A stretch of 26,084 bases of DNA from positions 1 to 26,084 of the forward strand of contig AUXH01000246.1 of the NCBI GenBank assembly GCA_000482145.1, in the 5' to 3' direction. Positions within the stretch are counted from its first letter, which is position 1. Each line of letters opens with the position of its first letter. Below the pieces are notes generated by a model. The model saw only the letters and a program-made list of their open reading frames with translations. It was not told the origin of the DNA and searched no databases. Position numbers and translations under genes: made by a program. This document shows positions 9,231 through 18,407 of this stretch, piece after piece. The stretch is from Strigomonas culicis (Eukaryota; Euglenozoa; Kinetoplastea; Trypanosomatida; Trypanosomatidae).

Positions 9231-10691
9231 TTAAAGCAAGAAACTCGTGAAAAAAAAAAGAAAAAAGTGCTTATTATGGGTATAGATATTGTTTATAAAC
9301 CGTCAAAGTGCTGCACTGGGTTCAGTAGCAAATATTTCGATGGGCTAAGCAAAGAAAAAAAAAGAAGGAACAATAAAAGTAGTTTTTTGTATCAAGTGTT
9401 GAAATGATGCACAAGAAAGGAAGTGTTTTTTATCGAATTAAGAAACAAAAAACTAGATTAATTAATCTTTGACAATTAAGGAAAAGAAAATGTAAGAAAA
9501 AAAAACAAAAAAAATGCTAAGATGCAAAACCAGGTTTGTGAAAACAATGATTGTTTACCTTTCACCTTAATGATTCTAAAGAAAGAGACACAAAGAAGAG
9601 AAGAGCAAACACTGTAAAGTGAATCTGGAGGGTATACGCGTCTCACTCAGCACACTTTAAATGTGTATCATCATAGAACAAATGTATGTATTAGAAACAG
9701 TAATTTGGGAAAGCTATGTTAGTATGATAACTCGCTTCTTCAAATACTACAAAAAAAAGAAATCAGTTAGTCTTTTACAGCATGTAGTTTGAAAAAAAAA
9801 ATTACTAAAGAAAATGCTAAACAAAAACGGAGAAACCAATACTGAACCTTTCATTTTTGCCACTCTGTACAAAAAACAAAGGAAGAGTTTTTTCATTAAT
9901 ATGCTCCTTCTTTATTCTTTGACCTTATGCAGTCAATTGTCGGATTCGGTTTCTCTACATGTGACTGTTTTTTTTTTTTCTTTCTCTTTTCATTTATTTT
10001 GTCAACAGGGTAAAGGAAAGAAAAAAAAAAACATAAGGTATAATGAGAAGTCGCAACTGTAAGAAAAATGAAGAAAGAGAAGAGGCTCTTCCACAATGGG
10101 TTCAACAACAACAAAAGGAAAAACCTATTAGTACAAATTATAAAAAGAAAAACGAAGCACTTTGTGAAAAAAGGAAGCTATGCTAAATAATGAAACCAGG
10201 AACAAAAACAGTACTACATTGAAAATATATATAACTATGTGAAACCATAATAACAACAACAGAATAAATCATATTATGGTTGAACTGTGTATTCACAAAA
10301 AAACATGATAACACAGTGATAACAACAACAAAAAAAGAAAAAACAGTATGAGAGAGGAAAAAAAAAGAGAAAAGGAAAAGGAAAAAACAAAAGAAGAAAC
10401 TAAAAGTAACAACAATGATTGTATAAAGTGCATCCATACTGGTGCTACTCACACACACGAAAAGCGAAAAAAAGAGAGAAAAGGAGGAAAGCACAACGAA
10501 AAAGAGAAAAATACAACTCAAATCCTTCAGGATAATTAGGATGAGTTTGCATATTCCCTTTTTCCGCTATCAAGATGGTTATCTTTGAAAAAAAAAGAAC
10601 CCTTCACTATTAATTAAATATATTTTTTTCTTAGTTTTAATAATATGAATCCCTTCTAACCCTCCACACACACAGTGCCGCTAGCTGTACG
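9231..10691. other. Intergenic region, copies 5-6
   Basis: A long AT-rich, purine-biased gap at the border between the type A/B block and the type C/D block. It has many A homopolymers and low-complexity Lys/Glu or Phe/Ser open frames. I found no clear match to the other gaps and no gene. Confidence 0.7.
9244..9245 (-). promoter_or_regulatory. Predicted trans-splice acceptor AG, copy 5
   Basis: On the minus strand a long T/C tract (about 9249-9268) ends in CACGAG, with AG at 9244-9245, 13 nt before the ATG. It is the clearest polypyrimidine-AG layout in the window. Confidence 0.55.
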
Positions 10692-11729
10692 TTAGATGTA
10701 CAACTCGCCCGTGAAGGAGACACACTTCTCCCGCCGCGCGACGCGGTCTGCGGAGACGCTATCGCGGTTGCTGCACTCACTGCTGAGGAGGATGGAGCCG
10801 CTCTGCCGCTCCCCCGGGCTCTCGTCGCCTCGGAGAGGCCGCAGCGGCGTGCCCCTGCTGCTGCTGCTGCTGCTTCCCGCCACGAGTATCCGCGGGAGCT
10901 CGCAGTTCACCCGCTCCCGCGCCGTGCTAGCGCCTTGCACACTATTGTCCGCACTGCTGTGTCGGTCGCTTCCACGTTTGCGCACGCAGTCGAAGGAAAA
11001 GTTCGACATGCCCCCCACCATCGGCAGACTGCCGCTCATGCTGCCACCGGGGGCGAAGACGCACGCGGCACGGTCTCTGTCCCGCAGAGGGCTGCGGGGG
11101 CTGAACTCCCCTCCGCGCGCGCTGCGGTGGAGCGAGCCGCTGCCGTCCTCCTCCGACGTGCGCCACGGCGCCATCACCGCCAGCGACAGATCCCGCCACA
11201 CCCGCTCCGACATGACATCCGAGAGCGGGGAGAGAATCTCCTGACTGGCGTTCGCCGTTTCGTGGGGGTTGGCCTCCAATTCGAAACAGGGCACCACGCT
11301 GACCACCGGCGCGACCGCCGCCTTCGCGTCCGGCGTGCACACCCGCTGCGGCGGCGGTTTCGGTGGGGCCGCGCGCTGCTGCCAGGCCTTGGGCGTCCGC
11401 GCCCACGCGGTCAGTGCAGCGTCCTCCTCACTGCCGTCCTTGTCGCAGGCGCTGAGGTCGGGGCAGCTGCGGCCCACCGCAACGAGCGAGGCGGTCGACA
11501 CGAACGGGTCGGAGGTCGGCGACAGCAGCGACCCGGAGCAGATGGAGCTGCTGTTTCGGCGCCGTCCGCGGCGGGAGCTACGCCGCTGCGTGCGCGGACT
11601 GCCGGACGGAGGAGAAAGGTCGTCTTCGGACAGAAACTCCGCCGTGAGCACCTCTGCCGTCTTGTTGCTGTCCGTCATCGAGTCCTCCGCGAAAGGGAGG
11701 AAGGGGGGTGGCCGTTCTCTTCTCTGCAT
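10692..11729 (-). CDS. Array copy 6, type C: Ser/Arg-rich protein ending in KCVSFTGELYI
   Basis: A 345-residue intact type C member. Blocks are: EFLSEDDLS (31-39); a strongly basic patch RRSSRRGRRRNSSS (49-62) that could serve as a nuclear-localisation or basophilic-kinase site; SCPDLSACDKDG (88-99); PKAWQQR (113-119); the core ILSPLSD (165-171) with RVWRDLSLA (176-184) and PWR (188-190); SPRSPLRDRDRAACVF (210-225); MSNFSFD (241-247); SADNSVQ (259-265); ERVNCELPRIL (272-282); a hexa-Ser run from TGC/AGC-type repeats (286-291); SILLSSECSNRDS (312-324) and KCVSF (335-339). The C-terminus fits RVxF with one spacer residue. Residues from about 176 to 228 are nearly identical to copy 12 at DNA level. 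The ATG (11727-11729) opens a type C N-terminus. Function is unknown; a PP1 partner role is inferred. Confidence 0.85.
   Translation of the reverse strand: MQRRERPPPFLPFAEDSMTDSNKTAEVLTAEFLSEDDLSPPSGSPRTQRRSSRRGRRRNSSSICSGSLLSPTSDPFVSTASLVAVGRSCPDLSACDKDGSEEDAALTAWARTPKAWQQRAAPPKPPPQRVCTPDAKAAVAPVVSVVPCFELEANPHETANASQEILSPLSDVMSERVWRDLSLAVMAPWRTSEEDGSGSLHRSARGGEFSPRSPLRDRDRAACVFAPGGSMSGSLPMVGGMSNFSFDCVRKRGSDRHSSADNSVQGASTARERVNCELPRILVAGSSSSSSRGTPLRPLRGDESPGERQSGSILLSSECSNRDSVSADRVARREKCVSFTGELYI
10855..10873 (-). repeat. Serine-codon trinucleotide repeat in copy 6
   Basis: A CTG repeat on the plus strand (AGC-type on the coding strand) encodes the run of serines after ELPRILVAG. Other copies have shorter, mixed Ser/Gly stretches at this place, so it is a copy-specific expansion. 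Confidence 0.85.
11053..11209 (-). repeat. Patch nearly identical to copy 12 (24648-24804)
   Basis: 157 bp align without gaps to 24648-24804 with about five to seven mismatches by eye. The surrounding protein sequence of copies 6 and 12 is much more divergent. This is a probable gene-conversion tract. Confidence 0.8.
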
Positions 11730-13139
11730 CTGTTTTATAAGAATGAATGCGTCGAATCACCCGAAGTAAAAGAGGGGAAATAATGTTTAACGTGAAACAA
11801 AAGTAACCGCCTTTTATATATAGTATATTATTATTCAGTTATGATGCTGCTGATATTGTAAGCGGGCTGAGTAAAGGAAAAAAAAAGATGTTTTAATACA
11901 ATATGACAGGTACAGTTGACAACAAACAACAACAAAAAAAAAACAGCAACAAAAGAAACGAAAAGAATGCTATCCCAAAAAATGAAGAATGGATATATAA
12001 ATGATTGTATATAGACGAATATGAGTAAAAAATGATTTAAAAGAGAAGGAAAATGAAAAGAGAGAGAGAGAAGGAACAAACAAAAGAGTACTTTTGAAGG
12101 GAAGGGGAAAAAAGAGCTGTAAAGGAAAAGTGAAAAGAGTGCTGCTTTAAAAGGCACTTATTTCGGAAGAGAAAAACTTTGCCTTATAGCTAGTCTTCTA
12201 AAGAACAGAAAGGAAAGAGACGGGGGGCGGGTAACAATATAGGTAGAGAGAAAAGAGACAGAACATCTCCAAGCGTACACACACATCGCGACAAGAATAA
12301 CAAATACACACCTCAAAAGGATCTATGAGAATCACAAAGATAGTATTTACCTTTTAACATACCTTTGTCCGTTCGCCGACTAGCGTTAAAAAAAAAATAC
12401 TAAAATAAGAAAAAGAATACAAACTACCCTTGGCTTTCTTGTTATGCTTTAGAAATAAAAAAGAATGTTTTTTGAAGGACAACATTCTTCTCATGTACAT
12501 ATTGTACCTCGTATGTATCTGACTCCTCCATGAGTGCCATCCTCCCTCTCGTATCTGCTCCACGGTCTGCAGGTGAATAAAGGAAAAACAATAATAAAAC
12601 ACAACACACAATGTAACATTTCACAGAAAAGAGAAGAGCAATGGAGGACAGCGCGTTACTCCACATAGGGCTGGAAAAGAGATGTGGAAAACAGTTGCAG
12701 ACACATTAAAACAAGAAAAGTCTCAAAAATGAGAGAAGAAAAACTTTATGACTACTTTGAACACAAATAAAACACATTTATTAGCTCCCGCATACAACCA
12801 TCATGAATTCTGGCTGTGAAAACAAAAAATGTAGGAAAAAAAGAAGAAAGTCAGAAATCCCAAAACAAAAAACAGTAGCACACACGTAATAAACGAAAGA
12901 AATAAAGAACATAATCACATCAGAGTGCAAAATATACATTTACGTATGAAACGGTGGCTGAATTGTGGTAGAATCATAACGCCATTTTTTTTTTTGAAGT
13001 GCACAACGTTTCGATATTATTGGCGCAAAATGAAGAATGCAGTCAACAACAAACATCTCTCTTCTCATCCGCGAGAAATGGATGTGTGTATCGATGACAG
13101 CAGTCTATATAGCCTTTACACATATTCGGTGAAAGAAAC
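11730..13139. other. Intergenic region, copies 6-7
   Basis: AT-rich and purine-biased. The left part carries the predicted 5' leader of copy 6. A block at about 12351-12620 (from TTTTAACATACC through GGTGAATAAAGGAAAA) matches 14630-14945 in the copy 7-8 gap, so it is a conserved 3' flank of type D genes. Open frames in it are not conserved as proteins. No gene is seen. Confidence 0.7.
11838..11868 (-). promoter_or_regulatory. Conserved leader element and predicted splice acceptor, copy 6
   Basis: On the minus strand a T/C tract (about 11872-11888) ends in ACTCAG (AG at 11867-11868) and runs straight into CCCGCTTACAATATCAG. GCTTACA plus an ATCA-type sequence recurs in whole or part upstream of copies 7 and 9-12. 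The leader to the ATG would be about 137 nt. Confidence 0.45.
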
Positions 13140-14117
13140 CTATCTCCTCCCCGCCATGAAATTGGTAGGGCTGACGTCGCGGCTGTTGTTATCCGCGCTT
13201 ACGAGTATCAAAAGGCGCTGCAGCACGCCGGGGACCTTGTCATCCTTCAGGGGAAGCGGGTGGCTGCCACTGCTGTTGTCGCGGGTGTCGAAGATGGACA
13301 TCAGCTCCACTTCCGTCATGTCTCTCGCCGTGCTGACCTCTTCGATGCTGTTGTCGGCGCACAACGAAAAAGCGACCACGCTCTTGTTGAAGGCACCGAA
13401 AGAGTAGTCCGCCAAGTTCCCCACCGCCAGCGCGGCGCTCGCCCTGGTGCCTCTGCTCACACCACCGCTGTGTGCGTTCACACACACGGGACGATCCGCG
13501 TCGACTGGGAGGCTGCAGAGTGGGCTATGCTCTTCGCGCGGCTCGCTGTAGGGGGAGCCCCGCGCGTCGCTGGTGGCGCCACTCGTCACCCCGCACTCCG
13601 TGCGCACCAGCTCCACACCGCCGCTGCAGCGCGGCGGCCCCCTCGCCGCCCTCAGGAGATCGCTCCACGGCACCGTCGTCGCGACGTCCGACAGTGGGGA
13701 CACCGCCGCTCCACTGTCGTCCTCCGCTGTCGCAGTGACGTCCACGGCCGGCAGATGGTGCGCTGCGTGCAGCAGGACGGGCGGCGCGGGGCCGCGCTGC
13801 CACGGCTTCGGTCTCTGCCCGCACGTGGTGAGTGCCACGCCACTCGCATCGTCTTGTGGTTGATGGTCATTGCGGTAGGGAGAGGCCGGCACCACAGCAA
13901 CAGCCGCAGCGGTGGAGCGGAGGAGAGACCGCGAGAGGGACACCGCGCTGCAGGATCGTCTTCTCTCTTGGCGACATTGTTTTGGGGAAGAGTGCGTTGA
14001 AGACAGGTCGTCCTCCGAGCAGAACACCCCCGCCGCAGACTTCAATTCTCTGGCGTTGTCCGCTGGTGTCTCCATGGTGAGAGGCACAAAGGGTAGCTGA
14101 GCGTCTCTCGCTGACAT
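13140..14117 (-). CDS. Array copy 7, type D: TAG stop exactly before the VSF motif
   Basis: A 325-residue open frame of the array family. Blocks are LPFVPLTMETP (8-18), CSEDDLSS (33-40), ERRRSCS (51-57), RPKPWQRG (102-109), the core AVSPLSD (138-144) with VPWSDL (149-154), LADYSFGAFNKS (235-246), CADNSIEEVSTARD (253-266), ELMSIFDTRDNSSGS (271-285), SADNNSRDVSPTN (307-319) and a C-terminus GRR. The TAG at 13140-13142 is followed in frame by V-S-F-T-E-Y-V and then TAA at 13116-13118. The ancestral end was therefore an RVxF-type RRxVSFTE tail now cut off by one stop codon. The protein either lacks the docking motif or gains it by readthrough. GPWR is also lost (GPPR). The ATG at 14115-14117 aligns with copy 8. 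Function is unknown. Confidence 0.8.
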   Translation of the reverse strand: MSARDAQLPFVPLTMETPADNARELKSAAGVFCSEDDLSSTHSSPKQCRQERRRSCSAVSLSRSLLRSTAAAVAVVPASPYRNDHQPQDDASGVALTTCGQRPKPWQRGPAPPVLLHAAHHLPAVDVTATAEDDSGAAVSPLSDVATTVPWSDLLRAARGPPRCSGGVELVRTECGVTSGATSDARGSPYSEPREEHSPLCSLPVDADRPVCVNAHSGGVSRGTRASAALAVGNLADYSFGAFNKSVVAFSLCADNSIEEVSTARDMTEVELMSIFDTRDNSSGSHPLPLKDDKVPGVLQRLLILVSADNNSRDVSPTNFMAGRR

Positions 14118-15295
14118 CGGTTAGAAGTAACGCGCCGGGCGGGAGAAACAGAACAAATAATATAAAAAAGAATTGAATGAATACTCTCACTGTGTTATGT
14201 CCTGTATGGTTTGGCTATTGCGGGGCTATTATAGATACACAATGAGAGCTTTTGGATGTACCTGATACTGTAAGCGTTAAAGCAATACAGAATAAAGACA
14301 AATAAGCAAAAAGTAAAACGTAGAAAAAAAAAGAGAAGATGGAAATACGAAAGAAGAAAAAACAAAAACTAAAAAGAGAGTGTAAACCAAGTGTTACTGC
14401 AAAGAAAAAAGAAGAATAATCTGCTACCGAGAGAGAAGATTGGGTTAACTTTACGGTCTAACAATGAATGAAAAGGCGAGAAGGGGGAAAACAAACAAGT
14501 ATAACAAAAAAAAAGAAAACAGAAGAGAATCATCCACACATATACATATATATAGAGAGAAAGAGTAGTACATATACACGATAACAAGAAACATACACAG
14601 CAACAAAATCTGAAGATAACAAGAAACAATTTACCTTTTTCAGAACTATTATGCGTCGGCAACTAGTCTTACGAAATAAAGAAAGCAAGAAGCAAAAAAG
14701 AAAAAATAATTAAAAACAGAGAAAAACATTAAATACCCTTGGCGCTGTGGCCATACTTGAGGAAGAAAAAGAATTCTCTGAGGAGTGCATTTTTCTCCTA
14801 TACCTACAGTAACTCTTCTGTATCTCACTACATTACGACTCTCATCCCTCGTATTGTGTCTGCTTCAGTGTCTTTTAGTGGATAAAGGAAAACTACTAAT
14901 AAAATCTAACACATTATATGAAATCATACACAAAAGGGAAAACGAATAGAAAACAAAGCACCACTGCGTATTGGAGAAAAAAAAAAGACAGTGAGAACAC
15001 AGTCGCAGATACATTAAAACAAGATCACACGCAAAAAAAGGTGGGAGGAAAGTCAAATAAAAGTGAAGAAAATAAAAACAGATCGTGGTGCTAAGCAATA
15101 TACGTATACATTTATGTTTATTAATTGTGGCGAATTGCTGTTCCTTGAGAAATAAAAATGAAACGATTCTCTCAAACAGCATTTTTTTTGTGTGTGTAAA
15201 CGAAACGAAAAGAAATCATTTTCTGTGTGACAGAACAATCGAGTCAGCAATAATTGTAGATACATCCGTAAATGGGATCCATTACTGAAAGCTCC
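14118..15295. other. Intergenic region, copies 7-8
   Basis: AT-rich and purine-biased. It holds the leader element of copy 7 near 14261-14280 and, at about 14630-14945, a conserved 3' flank block of copy 8 matching 12351-12620. No gene is seen. Confidence 0.7.
14261..14280 (-). promoter_or_regulatory. Conserved leader element upstream of copy 7
   Basis: The minus strand reads GCTTACAGTATCAGG, matching the copy 6 element GCTTACAATATCAGC. It lies about 150 nt upstream of the ATG. The AG inside TTACAG (14268-14269) could be the splice acceptor, because no AG occurs between the nearer pyrimidine tract and the ATG. Confidence 0.4.
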
Positions 15296-16108
15296 TTACA
15301 GACAGACCGCAGAGGATACCCGCCTCTCCCCCCGCGGCGTGCGCTTCGTGGGGCTCAGGTCGTAGCTGCTGTTGTCGCTGCTGATGAGAATGAACTGCTT
15401 CTCGAGCATGCTGGGCCGGTGCTCATCCTTCACCGGAGACGTATGGCTGTCGGCGCTGTTGTCGTCCATGTCGAAGATGGACACCAGCTCCAACTCTGTC
15501 ATGTCTCTGGCGGTGCTCAGATCTCGCATCCTTTTGTCCGCGCTGACGGAGAACTCGATGACACTCTTGTTGATCAAGTCAACGGAATAATCCGTCAGAG
15601 CCCCCATGGAGGGAACGCGGCAGCCGCTCATGCTGCTGCCGCGGGCGGAGACACACATCGTACGCCCCGTGTTCAGCCGGTCTGCGTCCCTCACGGGCCC
15701 TGTTGCGGGAACAGAGAGATCGCTCCACGGCAGCGCGGACACCATGTCCGAAAGTGGAGACAGAGCCACTCCAGCGCCGTCGTGCGCGGCCGTGGTGACT
15801 TCCACGGTCGGCAGATGCTGCGACACGCGCAGCGCCATCCGCTCCTGCGGCGCACACGGCAGGCAGGGCTTGTGCCCGCATGCCCACGGCGTCAGTGGCA
15901 CGTCACTGACATCACCGTCTTGTTCGCAGTCTTCGCGGCAGGCAGCACCGTGGGATCGCCTCAGGCAGGCGTACGGCTGTCGGTGCGGCTTTGACAGATC
16001 GTCCTCCGTGAAGAACACCGTGGAGGCAGCCCCTACCTCCCTGGCAACTGTCACTGGTGTCTCCACTGTAAGGCAGACGAAGGGAAGGTGTGTGTCTTCT
16101 GTTGACAT
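15296..16108 (-). CDS. Array copy 8, type D: short member with degraded terminal motif RRVSS
   Basis: A 270-residue intact frame, the shortest unbroken member. It shares with copy 7 LPFVCLTVETP (8-18), FTEDDLS (33-39), the core ALSPLSDMVSALPWSDLSV (115-133) and the segment STARDMTELELVSIFDMDDNS (198-218). It lacks the long Arg/Ser patch and the KPWQRG tryptophan (GHKPCLPC). The C-terminus is ERRVSSAVCL: the Phe of VSF is Ser, so RVxF is not satisfied. The frame beyond is unbroken to TAA, so this is a substituted tail, not a truncation. SGCRVPSMGALTDYS (161-175) matches the SGSLPMVG-MSNFS block of type C. The ATG at 16106-16108 aligns with copy 7. Function is unknown. If the family acts through PP1, this copy should bind poorly by this motif. 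Confidence 0.82.
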   Translation of the reverse strand: MSTEDTHLPFVCLTVETPVTVAREVGAASTVFFTEDDLSKPHRQPYACLRRSHGAACREDCEQDGDVSDVPLTPWACGHKPCLPCAPQERMALRVSQHLPTVEVTTAAHDGAGVALSPLSDMVSALPWSDLSVPATGPVRDADRLNTGRTMCVSARGSSMSGCRVPSMGALTDYSVDLINKSVIEFSVSADKRMRDLSTARDMTELELVSIFDMDDNSADSHTSPVKDEHRPSMLEKQFILISSDNSSYDLSPTKRTPRGERRVSSAVCL

Positions 16109-17408
16109 CGCTTAACAGTAAAGAGACCGATGATTAAAACAACGTAAAAATAAAAATAAAATAAAGTCTCTCACTGGTATTAAATAAATATATATATATA
16201 TGCAGTTTTATGTCCGGTATTGCGATCGAAAGTGGTGTTGTTTTCTACAATACACAAATGAAAAAAATATGGTTATAGGTCTTTAATAGTGTGAGAGTTA
16301 GCGCTATAAATAACAACAAAAAATAGATTATATGTAAATGTAAATATATAATAGTGAAGAACAAAACTGCAGATCGTTGAAAAAGAGAATCAATAAATGA
16401 AAAGGCAAAGGGAAGGTTTAAACACGCGAGAAGAAAGAAAAGTGAAAAGAGAATGTAAAAGAAGTGAAAGCGTTTAAAAAAATAGTATCCTGTTGAGAGG
16501 GAGGAATTTTGTTCCTTTTTCAAGAGTGGAGAGACAGTGAAGAAGCATAAAGAGAAAAACAAAATACATCACACATATACGTAGCGAAGGGTAGAGTAAC
16601 AGTAATACATGATAAAAACAACATGTGCATTAATACGATCCTTGCTGATAACACGGACTGTACTGGTCTTTTTTTTTTTGATGTGTCCAAGTTAATGCTC
16701 TATTCAAGGAAGCTTTTGCCGTGCAAAAAGAACCTCATAAAAAAAAAGTCAAGAAAAACAGAAAGAGCATATTATATATTATTTGATGTGTCTGTTCTTA
16801 GGAAAGAAACAAGCAAGGTTGACACCTTTACAACTGCGTTATATATCAACTACAAATCGCCAATTTTTTGCTTCACTGCGACTTCCATGATTCTAGTTGC
16901 TTTCCCTCCATTTTTCTAGAAAGGGAAGGAGCAAACAGAATAACTTTTTTAGTGAAATCGCAGAAAAAAGAAGCATGATAGAGAACGCATGGCATCAAAA
17001 AAAAAATGAAAAACAAACTGTAGGAAGTGAAAGGACACAAACCCAGTGAAAGAAAACAAAGTAATTAAACGAAAGAAACAAAACCAAAAGAAACTAACTA
17101 TACATTAGTAAAAGTAACCACAATTAAAAAAGTGTTTGTGTTTTCCAAGAAGGTATGATAAGAACAGAGCTAAAAAAAAAAGTAGGAGATTGCAGGAAAT
17201 GACAAAAGCATGGTTCAAATAAAGAAAAAGAAGTACACATCAAACAAACAAATTCATTCTTGAAGAATTGAAAAGATGACTGTATTCTATTTCTTTTTCA
17301 AGTAGTATCACTTCCTTTTTAACGAAGCGTAGAACAACGTATGTATTCCACGGACTTCCCCCTCGCGCGCCTACGCATGGTTGTCGACTTCTTCACAATA
17401 TCTACTCA
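16109..17408. other. Intergenic region, copies 8-9
   Basis: AT-rich and purine-biased, with a short TA microsatellite (about 16188-16201). GTGGTGTTGTTTTCTACAAT near 16231-16250 is a weak relative of the leader element. Near the right end CACTTCCTTTTTAAC (about 17309-17323) recurs downstream of copy 10 (about 19559-19573), marking a shared 3' flank of copies 9 and 10. No gene is seen. Confidence 0.7.
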
Positions 17409-18407
17409 TTAGAGTCGCGATTCGCCCGTGAAGGACACCCGCCTCACGCTCCGCGACATGCGATTTGTGACGCTGGCGTCGCGGCTGCTATTCACACTGC
17501 CCGCGAGGATGGACTCGTTCTGCCATTCGCCCCGACACTCGTCTGGCGGTGGAGGCCGGTGGGGGCTGCCCATGCTGCCGTCACTTCGCGTCATGAGTAT
17601 AGGCGGCAGCTTACTATTCACTCTCTCTCGCACCGTACTGCTCCCCTGCACGCTGCTGTCACTGCTGACAGAAAACTCACTAACGCTCTTTTTGAACGCC
17701 TGAAAGGTGTAGTCCAGCATGGCCTCCACCGTGGGCACGCTGCCGGCGCGCGAACATCTCCGGGCCCCGCCACACGGAGAGCCTCCACCCGCCGCGCCAT
17801 CGCGCTCCACCGGAGGGGCCGGTACATGAAGCGGTCCTGCGCGGGGGGAGGCGTGCACGACGCGGGCGGGCAGGCTGCTGCTCTCGGGCCGCGGCCTGCC
17901 GCCGCAGGCGGCCCGCGGGTCCCCCGCCCCCACAGTCGCGCGACGGCGCAGCCGCGGGGAGAGGGCCTCCGAGAGGGGCGAGCACAGCGCCGGCGTGGGT
18001 TCGCCCGCCACGGCGCCGCACGCCTGGAGCTGCAGCGGGGGCGGCCGCCGCAGCGCAAGCGCCAGCTCCGGCGGCGGCAGCGGCAGGCCGCGCTGCCACG
18101 GCTTCGGCCGCTGTGCGTCCATACTCAGCGCCACGTCGTCCGTGTCCTCGCTGCTGTCGCAGGGGTGGAAGGAGCGGCAGGTGCGTCGCAGCGCCACGAA
18201 CGGGTCTGCGGTGCATGGCAGCGGCGACGTGGAGGGGGCGGCGGCGCTGTGGGACAATTCCGTTCGGTGAGAGCGCTTCGGGAAGGAGTGAGGCTTCCCA
18301 AACCCTAAAGACAAATCGTCCTCCGAAACGTACTCCGTCACCTCCGGTCCGTTCTGCTTCGCTGCGTCCGCTTCCTTCTGAACCGCAGGCGGGAGCACAG
18401 GCGGCAT
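17409..18407 (-). CDS. Array copy 9, type C: core partly replaced, RVSF tail kept
   Basis: A 332-residue intact frame. Blocks are TEYVSEDDLS (24-33), PKRSHR (43-48), CDSSEDTDDVALS (83-95), RPKPWQRG (100-107), ALCSPLSEALS (140-150), then a divergent Gly/Ala/Arg/Pro-rich segment (about 151-222) where other copies have W-DLSLA-GPWR, then VPTVEAMLDYTFQAFKKS (224-241), SSDSSVQGSSTVRERVN (248-264), KLPPIL (266-271), SVNSSRDAS (304-312) and VRRVSFTGESRL. The replaced segment is very GC-rich, and I found no shifted frame that restores the core, so this looks like true replacement or strong divergence. RVSF (323-326) is a perfect RVxF match. The ATG at 18405-18407 is the first in the frame. Function is unknown. 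Retention of the tail without the core suggests the two are separable. Confidence 0.82.
   Translation of the reverse strand: MPPVLPPAVQKEADAAKQNGPEVTEYVSEDDLSLGFGKPHSFPKRSHRTELSHSAAAPSTSPLPCTADPFVALRRTCRSFHPCDSSEDTDDVALSMDAQRPKPWQRGLPLPPPELALALRRPPPLQLQACGAVAGEPTPALCSPLSEALSPRLRRRATVGAGDPRAACGGRPRPESSSLPARVVHASPRAGPLHVPAPPVERDGAAGGGSPCGGARRCSRAGSVPTVEAMLDYTFQAFKKSVSEFSVSSDSSVQGSSTVRERVNSKLPPILMTRSDGSMGSPHRPPPPDECRGEWQNESILAGSVNSSRDASVTNRMSRSVRRVSFTGESRL

Noticed and set aside
15272..15994. Long plus-strand open frames opposite the genes (also 262-789, 22422-22922, 24504-25292 and similar)
   Set aside because: They lie antisense to family members, arise from high GC and few stops, and do not preserve family blocks or each other across copies.
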